From: an uncultured Eubacteriales bacterium
Lineage (GTDB): Bacteria > Bacillota > Clostridia > Peptostreptococcales > Anaerovoracaceae
Direction: 5' to 3'
Length of the DNA stretch: 11,335 nt
Assembly (NCBI GenBank): GCA_902797195.1
Contig: CADBRY010000183.1
Span: 1-11,335, forward strand
The position numbers and the translations under genes were made by a program. Below the pieces are notes generated by a model. The model saw nothing but the letters and a program-made list of their open reading frames with translations. It had not been told where the DNA came from and searched no databases. Position 1 is the first letter of the stretch, and every line of letters starts with the position of its first letter. Shown one piece after another: positions 6,446 to 11,335 of this stretch.

Positions 6446-7462
6446 ATGATTGGAACAGGAATAGGTGCGGCTCTTGTGGCATTCGTCATAACGGTCGTGA
6501 TCACAAAAATCGAGATCCCCATACTTCGCAGGAAGGCGGGACAGAATATCAGAGAAGAGGGACTTCAGTCCCACTACTCCAAGGCGGGGACACCCAGCAT
6601 GGGAGGCATAAGCATAATTGCCGGAACCCTTGTGGCGTCCCTTTGTGCGGGCATTTTTGCAAAGGCAACGGATGCCATGGAATTCAAATATCTTCTCTTG
6701 ATCCTTCTGGTTTTCCTCGGCTTTGGTCTGGTAGGATTTCTGGACGATCATCTCAAAGTAATAAAGAAGCAGAACGAGGGTCTTAAGGTAAAACCCAAGT
6801 TCGCTCTTCAGATATTGACATGCCTTATCTTCGCGGTCCTCTTCAGAATAGTTTCAGGACAGGGAAGTCTGGTGTACATCCCGGGATTCGATCTTTGGGC
6901 AGACTTTGGGATCATGTACATCCCATTCATTGTCTTTGCACTGCTTGCCATGACCAATGCGGTAAACCTGACCGACGGACTTGACGGACTGGCGGCAGGG
7001 GTGACCGCTCAGGTATCCGTTGCCTTTGCAATAGCGGGAATAATCTTCTCCGCGGGAAGCAGAGGGAACATGGCAGAGACCATGCCGGAGATCCTATTCT
7101 TCTTCGCTCTCTGCGGAGGATGTCTCGGATTTTTGGTTTTCAACAAAAACCCGGCGAAGGTATTCATGGGTGACACGGGATCCCTTGCTCTGGGCGGAGG
7201 AGTCGCCGCGGCGGCCATTGCCATGAAGCTTGAACTGCTTCTGCTGATCATCGGAATGCTCTATGTGATCGAGGCTCTCTCCGTGGTACTTCAGGTGGGG
7301 TATTTCAAACTGACCCACGGCAAAAGAATATTCAAAATGGCGCCCATCCATCATCATTTTGAAATGTGCGGGATGAAGGAAACGGCAGTGGTCAAGATGT
7401 TCTGGGCATTCACCGCACTGTGCTCGATCCTTGGGGTACTGATCCTGGCACTGGGAGTGTAG
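6446..7462 (+). CDS. mraY: MraY, phospho-MurNAc-pentapeptide translocase
   Basis: MraY transfers phospho-MurNAc-pentapeptide from UDP to undecaprenyl phosphate, forming lipid I at the inner face of the membrane. The 338-residue polytopic protein (about ten hydrophobic segments) carries the family signatures: GTPSMGG (48-54), the Asp pair in FLDDHLKV (Asp100, Asp101), NLTDGLDGLA (174-183), KVFMGDTGSLALGG (238-251) and the histidine motif PIHHHFE (300-306). It begins 12 nt after murF. The Shine-Dalgarno sequence is poor (ACAGG at about 6435-6439), so translation probably depends on coupling to murF. Only 2 nt separate its stop codon from the murD ATG. The length is typical for a short Gram-positive MraY. 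Confidence 0.97.
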   Translation: MIGTGIGAALVAFVITVVITKIEIPILRRKAGQNIREEGLQSHYSKAGTPSMGGISIIAGTLVASLCAGIFAKATDAMEFKYLLLILLVFLGFGLVGFLDDHLKVIKKQNEGLKVKPKFALQILTCLIFAVLFRIVSGQGSLVYIPGFDLWADFGIMYIPFIVFALLAMTNAVNLTDGLDGLAAGVTAQVSVAFAIAGIIFSAGSRGNMAETMPEILFFFALCGGCLGFLVFNKNPAKVFMGDTGSLALGGGVAAAAIAMKLELLLLIIGMLYVIEALSVVLQVGYFKLTHGKRIFKMAPIHHHFEMCGMKETAVVKMFWAFTALCSILGVLILALGV

Positions 7463-7464
7463 AT

Positions 7465-8829
7465 ATGAAAAACGAATTCAAAAACAAAAAAATACTCATA
7501 GTCGGACTTGGAAGATCAGGCATTGCCGCTCTTGAGGTACTTTTGGAACTTGGGGCATGTGTGGCCCTTCAGGACAGCAAAGAAGCTGAGGACATGGACG
7601 GGGAAACCATGGCCCTGATCAAAGATAATAATATCCAGGCTTGGCTTGGGGCTGTTCCGGAAAACATGGCTGATTTTGATATGCTGGTTTTGAGCCCGGG
7701 CGTTCCCGTGAACATTCCTTTTATCCGGGAGGCGAGAGACGCAGGAGCCGAGATAATCGGTGAACTGGAGCTTGCATATCGGGTAGGAATGGGCCATTAT
7801 ATCGGGATCACCGGGACCAATGGAAAGACAACGACTACGACCCTGGTTGGGGAAATATTCAAAGCCACCGGAAGGGATACGAAGGTGGTGGGAAATATTG
7901 GTTCTCCTGTGGTCAGGGAAGCGGCCAAGGCCAACGAGGACAGCTGGATGGTTACGGAGATAAGCAGCTTCCAGCTGGAGACTGTCGACCGGTTCAGGCC
8001 GGAGGTTTCCGCCATTCTCAATCTCACTCCGGATCACCTTGACCGCCACGGGAACATGGAGAATTACGGGGCTGCAAAGGCAAGGATATTTGCCCGCCAG
8101 GACAAAGAAGATTTCTGTGTTTTAAATTACGACGACGAAGAAGTCATGAAACTGGGCGAGGAATGCAGGGCTGTTGTGGTGCCCTTCAGCAGGATGACGG
8201 AGCTTGATTTCGGAGCCTTCGTTAAAGACGAGGAGATAATCGTTAAAGACATGGACGGGGAAACGGCCATCTGCAGGACGGACGAACTGAAGATCCCCGG
8301 AAGCCACAATCTGGAGAATGCATTGGCGGCTGTGGCCATCGCATGGTTTTCCGGAATAGACAAAAATACCATAGCCCGTGTTTTGAAAGAGTTTGCCGGA
8401 GTGGAGCACAGGATCGAAAACTGCGGTAGCATAAACGGTGTCAGGTTTATCAATGATTCCAAGGGCACCAATACGGACGCCGCAATAAAGGCAATAGAAG
8501 CCATGAAGGAGAATATAATCCTCATAGCCGGCGGCTACGATAAGCAGGCTGACTACGCTGAGTTTATTTCCACATTCCCGGGAAGGGTGAAATACATGGT
8601 CCTTCTTGGGCAGACGGCGGAAAAGATCAAGGACGCCGCGTTCAAACAGGGCTTTACGGATCTTGAGATATGTGAGGATATGGCTGACTGTGTGGAGAAG
8701 GCCTGGGCAAAGGCACAGGCCGGAGATGTCATTCTCCTTTCTCCCGCATGCGCAAGCTGGGATATGTATAAGAGCTACGAAAAGAGAGGGGAGGATTTCA
8801 AGGAATGCGTGAGAAGATTGCAGCCCTAG
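7465..8829 (+). CDS. murD: MurD, UDP-MurNAc-L-Ala--D-Glu ligase
   Basis: MurD adds D-glutamate to UDP-MurNAc-L-alanine using ATP. The 454-residue product has an N-terminal Rossmann-like fold beginning KKILIVGLGRSG (8-19), P-loop GTNGKTTTT (117-125), TPDHLDRH (188-195), a probable carbamoylated lysine near Lys205, HNLENALAA (281-289), NDSKGTNTDA (330-339) and the C-terminal LSPACASWDMYKSYEKRG (425-442) typical of MurD. I chose the ATG at 7465, with GGGAG at 7453-7457, because it gives the normal MurD N-terminus; the longer frame from 7366 would overlap mraY by about 97 bp and add an unrelated extension. The 3' end overlaps ftsW by 25 bp. Confidence 0.97.
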   Translation: MKNEFKNKKILIVGLGRSGIAALEVLLELGACVALQDSKEAEDMDGETMALIKDNNIQAWLGAVPENMADFDMLVLSPGVPVNIPFIREARDAGAEIIGELELAYRVGMGHYIGITGTNGKTTTTTLVGEIFKATGRDTKVVGNIGSPVVREAAKANEDSWMVTEISSFQLETVDRFRPEVSAILNLTPDHLDRHGNMENYGAAKARIFARQDKEDFCVLNYDDEEVMKLGEECRAVVVPFSRMTELDFGAFVKDEEIIVKDMDGETAICRTDELKIPGSHNLENALAAVAIAWFSGIDKNTIARVLKEFAGVEHRIENCGSINGVRFINDSKGTNTDAAIKAIEAMKENIILIAGGYDKQADYAEFISTFPGRVKYMVLLGQTAEKIKDAAFKQGFTDLEICEDMADCVEKAWAKAQAGDVILLSPACASWDMYKSYEKRGEDFKECVRRLQP

Positions 8830-9950
8830 GTGGAGACAATCTGAGAAAAATTGACTTTCCATTTCTTGTGGTAACTCTTATTCTGGTTGCCTTTGGTCTT
8901 GTGATGGTTTTCAGCGCCAGTTACTACGCATCCATCAGCATCAACGGAACGCCCTTTTACTACTTGATAAGGGACGGCATATGGATCGCCGCAGGTCTTG
9001 TTATGCTTCTTGTGGGCATGAACGTGGACTACACGATTTACAGAAAGCTGGCCATCGGTATTCTGATAATCGCATTTGTTGCGCTGATCGCAGTTCTTTT
9101 TGTTGGCGTGACTGCAAACGGAGCCACCAGATGGCTCAGAGTCGGCCCTATAACCTTCATGCCGGGAGAGTGGGCGAAGCTGGCTCTGATCGTATTCATC
9201 GCCTGGTTCTACAGCGAAAAACCCATCAGATCAAGACAGCCGGTCAAGGGGCTGCTGCCCATTGTAGGCATTGCAGGAATATTTGTTGTGCTTATCATCA
9301 GACAGCCGAACCTTTCTACGGCTATAACCGTTGCGGGAATAGCAATTTCCATGATGCTGATAGCGGGAATGAAGTTCAGATATGTGGCCATAGCCGCATC
9401 CATGGGTGTGGGCGGATTCCTGTTCATATATTTCTTTATGAGAGACAGCTACTGGTACGATCGTATGACCAACTTCATCGATCCCTTCCAGGATATGTAC
9501 GGTGAAGGATATCAGGTGGCTCAGTCACTTTTGGCTCTGGGCTCCGGAGGATTTACGGGAGTGGGTCTTGGAAGGAGCGTGCAGAAGAGTCTTTATCTGC
9601 CTGAACCTCAGAACGACTTTATTATGGCGATAATAGGCGAGGAGCTTGGGTTCGTGGGCATAGTCTGTCTGCTGCTGGTCTATTGCATTTTCATATGGCG
9701 AGGACTTAAAATAGCTATAAACGCACCTGATCATTTCAGCATGCTCCTGGCCGGGGGCGTGGTGATGATGGTGGCGATACAGCTGATACTGAATGTTGCC
9801 GTAGTAACTGCCTCCATGCCGGCGACGGGCATCAACCTGCCATTCATAAGCTACGGAGGAAACGGTATCCTGATGTTCATGCTTTCTGCGGGGATACTAC
9901 TTAACATATCCAAACACGAAAGCAAAGAAGAAACGGGAGAAGAAGGATGA
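8805..9950 (+). CDS. ftsW: FtsW/SpoVE-type SEDS peptidoglycan polymerase
   Basis: SEDS proteins polymerise lipid II into glycan strands together with a class B PBP; here the partner is presumably the PBP at 2944-4992. The 381-residue protein has about ten membrane segments and family landmarks GLVMVFSAS (31-39), NGATRWLRVGP (105-115), QPNLSTA (167-173), the large extracellular loop with GEGYQVAQSLLALGSGG (233-249), PEPQNDFIMAIIGEELGF (266-283) with the essential Asp271, and TGINLPFISYGG (341-352). Two motifs depart from the usual form: MPGEWAK (119-125) where QPSE-x-x-K is common, and SYGGNG where SYGGSS is common. The ATG at 8805 lies inside the murD end, with GGGAGG at 8788-8793 and AAGGA just before the ATG. 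The order murD-ftsW-murG is standard in Firmicutes. FtsW and sporulation-specific SpoVE cannot be separated from sequence alone. Confidence 0.94.
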   Translation: MREKIAALGGDNLRKIDFPFLVVTLILVAFGLVMVFSASYYASISINGTPFYYLIRDGIWIAAGLVMLLVGMNVDYTIYRKLAIGILIIAFVALIAVLFVGVTANGATRWLRVGPITFMPGEWAKLALIVFIAWFYSEKPIRSRQPVKGLLPIVGIAGIFVVLIIRQPNLSTAITVAGIAISMMLIAGMKFRYVAIAASMGVGGFLFIYFFMRDSYWYDRMTNFIDPFQDMYGEGYQVAQSLLALGSGGFTGVGLGRSVQKSLYLPEPQNDFIMAIIGEELGFVGIVCLLLVYCIFIWRGLKIAINAPDHFSMLLAGGVVMMVAIQLILNVAVVTASMPATGINLPFISYGGNGILMFMLSAGILLNISKHESKEETGEEG

Positions 9951-11143
9951 AAGTGATTATCACCGGCGGCGGGACCGGAGGTCATATATATCCGGCCATT
10001 GCAATAGCAGATGAACTGATGCGCCGTGACAGCGATACTGAAATTCTTTTCGTGGGATCCGAGATCGGAATGGAAAAGGATCTGGTCCCGGAATGCGGTT
10101 ATGAGATAGAGCTGATCAGCGCCGATGGATTCGGGCGCAATCTGCGCAACAACGTCATAGCCGCCAGAAGAGTGATTAGAGGAAGAAGACAGGCGAAGGA
10201 TATAGTCGCGGAGTTTCACCCCGACGCTGTGATAGGGACGGGTGGATATGCAAGCGCGCCAGTTGTTTCCTGCGCCGAGAGGATGGGGGTACCCACCTAC
10301 ATACACGAACAGAATGCGATCCCGGGGAAAACCAACAAATTCCTTGGAAGAAATGCCAGAAAGATATTCCTTGGCTTTTCAAGAGCGGGAAAGTACTTCA
10401 GAAATCCTGAAAAACACGTGGTGGTGGGGAATCCTGTAAGAAGAGAGTTTGCCCTTAAAGAAAGAAAAGAAGCCAGGAAGGCCCTCGGGATCAAGGATGA
10501 CTGTTTCATGATCCTTGCCTTTGGAGGAAGCCAGGGAGCGGGCAGGCTCAACAGGGAGATGATCCATCTCATAGAGTCCAATAGAGATGATAAAAACCTG
10601 TGTGTTTACATGGGAACGGGATCCTACTACTACGATGCGGTGCTCTCAGAGCTTGAGGACAAGGGAATAAAACCGGGGGAAAACCTTCACATTGTGGAAT
10701 ACATACACGATATGGGAGAGGTGCTCAATGCCGCGGATCTGATGATAGGAAGAAGTGGTGCGCTGACTGTTGCCGAAGTCACCGCCTGCGGGATACCGGC
10801 CATATTCGTGCCCTTTCCCGATGCTACGGAAAACCATCAGTATTACAATGCCCTCAGCGTCCAAAGCGCCGGCGGTGCTGTGATCATAGAGGAAAAAGAT
10901 CTGGACAGGGAAACCATAAACAGGAAAGTGCAGGAGCTGAGAAACGACAAGTCCCTGCTCAATGATATGAGAAAGAAATGCGCCTCCTGCGGCACTGTGG
11001 ATGCCGCGGAGCAGATATGCAATGAGATAGAGGAAGACACCAGGGCTTTCGAAGAAAATGGAAAAAGAAGGAAATTTAGAAAATCTGAAGGGGCAGGAAA
11101 GCTCGGAAGAGATGCGGGAACCGAAGGAGACGCAGAAGGCTGA
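9947..11143 (+). CDS. murG: MurG, lipid II-forming GlcNAc transferase
   Basis: MurG transfers GlcNAc from UDP-GlcNAc to lipid I at the cytoplasmic membrane face, giving lipid II. The GT-B fold is clear: GGGTGGHIYPA (7-17), GTGGYASAP (97-105), HEQNAIPGKTNKFL (120-133), GNPVR (161-165), GGSQGA (193-198), RSGALTVAE (269-277) and ENHQYYNA (295-302). The ATG overlaps the ftsW stop by 4 bp (ATGA), with GGAG at 9936-9939. Normal MurG sequence ends near residue 365. The remaining roughly 30 residues (basic GKRRKFRK, then Gly-rich) form an unusual tail, giving 398 residues against a usual 350-370. This tail is encoded by the DNA that also opens the next reading frame, with an 86-bp overlap if that gene starts at 11058. 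Confidence 0.96.
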   Translation: MKVIITGGGTGGHIYPAIAIADELMRRDSDTEILFVGSEIGMEKDLVPECGYEIELISADGFGRNLRNNVIAARRVIRGRRQAKDIVAEFHPDAVIGTGGYASAPVVSCAERMGVPTYIHEQNAIPGKTNKFLGRNARKIFLGFSRAGKYFRNPEKHVVVGNPVRREFALKERKEARKALGIKDDCFMILAFGGSQGAGRLNREMIHLIESNRDDKNLCVYMGTGSYYYDAVLSELEDKGIKPGENLHIVEYIHDMGEVLNAADLMIGRSGALTVAEVTACGIPAIFVPFPDATENHQYYNALSVQSAGGAVIIEEKDLDRETINRKVQELRNDKSLLNDMRKKCASCGTVDAAEQICNEIEEDTRAFEENGKRRKFRKSEGAGKLGRDAGTEGDAEG

Positions 11144-11335
11144 GGTCGTCGCTGAGACTGTCGAGGCGGAAGAGACGCCGGCGGAGACCGCCGAGGTCGC
11201 TGAGGCGGAGGAGGCCGAGGTGACTGAAAGACCCACTGAGCCCGCCGAATCGGAGGGGCCGGCTGAGAGCGCCGAACTCGCCGAACCGGAAAAAGCCGAG
11301 GTGACTGAGAGACCCACTGAGCCCGCCGAATCGAA
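11058..11335 (+). CDS. Glu/Ala/Pro-rich N-terminus of the next gene (3' truncated by window)
   Basis: A frame offset by +1 from murG stays open from an ATG at 11058 to the window edge (92 codons, no stop). It begins MEKEGNLENLKGQESSEEM and becomes a highly acidic, low-complexity sequence of Glu, Ala, Pro, Val and Thr with an internal 27-residue repeat. It has no signal peptide, membrane segment or known domain in the visible part and is probably disordered and cytoplasmic. Consistent codon choice, lack of stops and the repeat keeping the frame support real coding. An internal ATG at 11112, with GGAAGAG just upstream, is an alternative start that would reduce the overlap with murG to 32 bp. 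After murG, related genomes often carry ftsQ/divIB, murB or murA; an FtsQ/DivIB with an extended cytoplasmic tail is the simplest guess, but nothing here proves it. Confidence 0.65.
   Translation, partial: MEKEGNLENLKGQESSEEMREPKETQKAEVVAETVEAEETPAETAEVAEAEEAEVTERPTEPAESEGPAESAELAEPEKAEVTERPTEPAES
11214..11333 (+). repeat. 39-bp coding repeat, 81-bp period (27 residues)
   Basis: The 39 bases at 11214-11252 recur at 11295-11333 with one silent change (GAA to GAG). Both encode AEVTERPTEPAES in the acidic N-terminal frame. The spacing of 81 bp is exactly 27 codons, so the frame is preserved. The second copy touches the window edge, so more copies may follow. Near-identity at DNA level points to recent duplication or ongoing length variation. 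Confidence 0.85.

Noticed and set aside
7366..7464. Upstream ATG start for murD
   Set aside because: The extension lies inside conserved mraY coding sequence and resembles no MurD; the ATG at 7465 has GGGAG in front.
8829..8843. Later CTG start for ftsW behind AGGTGGAG
   Set aside because: The spacing is plausible, but CTG starts are rare and the ATG at 8805 has its own purine-rich site; kept as a weak alternative only.
11040..11143. Programmed frameshift producing a MurG fusion protein
   Set aside because: No slippery heptamer in the murG frame followed by a structure was seen; a separate ATG start or coupling explains the arrangement more simply.

Overview
The window is the 5' part of a dcw (division and cell wall) cluster, all on the + strand, behind about 980 bases of repeat-dense non-coding DNA. 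Gene content and order (mraZ, rsmH, an ftsL-type gene, a class B PBP with a single C-terminal PASTA domain, murF, mraY, murD, ftsW, murG) point to an anaerobic Firmicute of the class Clostridia. Moderate G+C, frequent ATA and AGA/AGG codons and purine-rich Shine-Dalgarno sites fit this. I cannot place it at genus level.

Layout. Bases 1-116 and 328-576 hold at least seven copies of a 36-nt hairpin element on a 53-nt period. The two blocks are diverged versions of one element, and the first block starts outside the window. Bases 117-327 are a G+C-rich insert with its own hairpins. Bases 579-735 hold a third repeat type: about 72-bp units made of 22-bp sub-units carrying the palindrome AAGCGCTT. 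A near-consensus sigma-A promoter (TTGACA, 17 nt, TAAAAT; 823-851) follows. Three TGGAN boxes exactly 10 bp apart overlap its spacer and -10, the arrangement expected of a MraZ operator. The leader contains three perfect 11-bp repeats (906-938), then mraZ starts at 984.

Bases 984-11143 are nine tightly packed genes with short gaps or overlaps, probably one operon. MraZ would autoregulate it. RsmH methylates 16S rRNA. The FtsL-like protein, the class B PBP and FtsW are parts of the septal peptidoglycan machine. MurF, MraY, MurD and MurG make UDP-MurNAc-pentapeptide, lipid I and lipid II. murE, usually between the PBP gene and murF, is absent.

At the 3' edge another reading frame opens inside the murG tail and runs out of the window. 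It encodes a Glu/Ala/Pro-rich, repeat-containing N-terminus. Context suggests a further division gene such as ftsQ/divIB, but no family domain is visible. No RNA genes, CRISPR array, transposase or prophage genes were seen. The genes themselves are conventional; the less ordinary material is the upstream repeat region, the promoter/operator architecture and the murG 3' junction.
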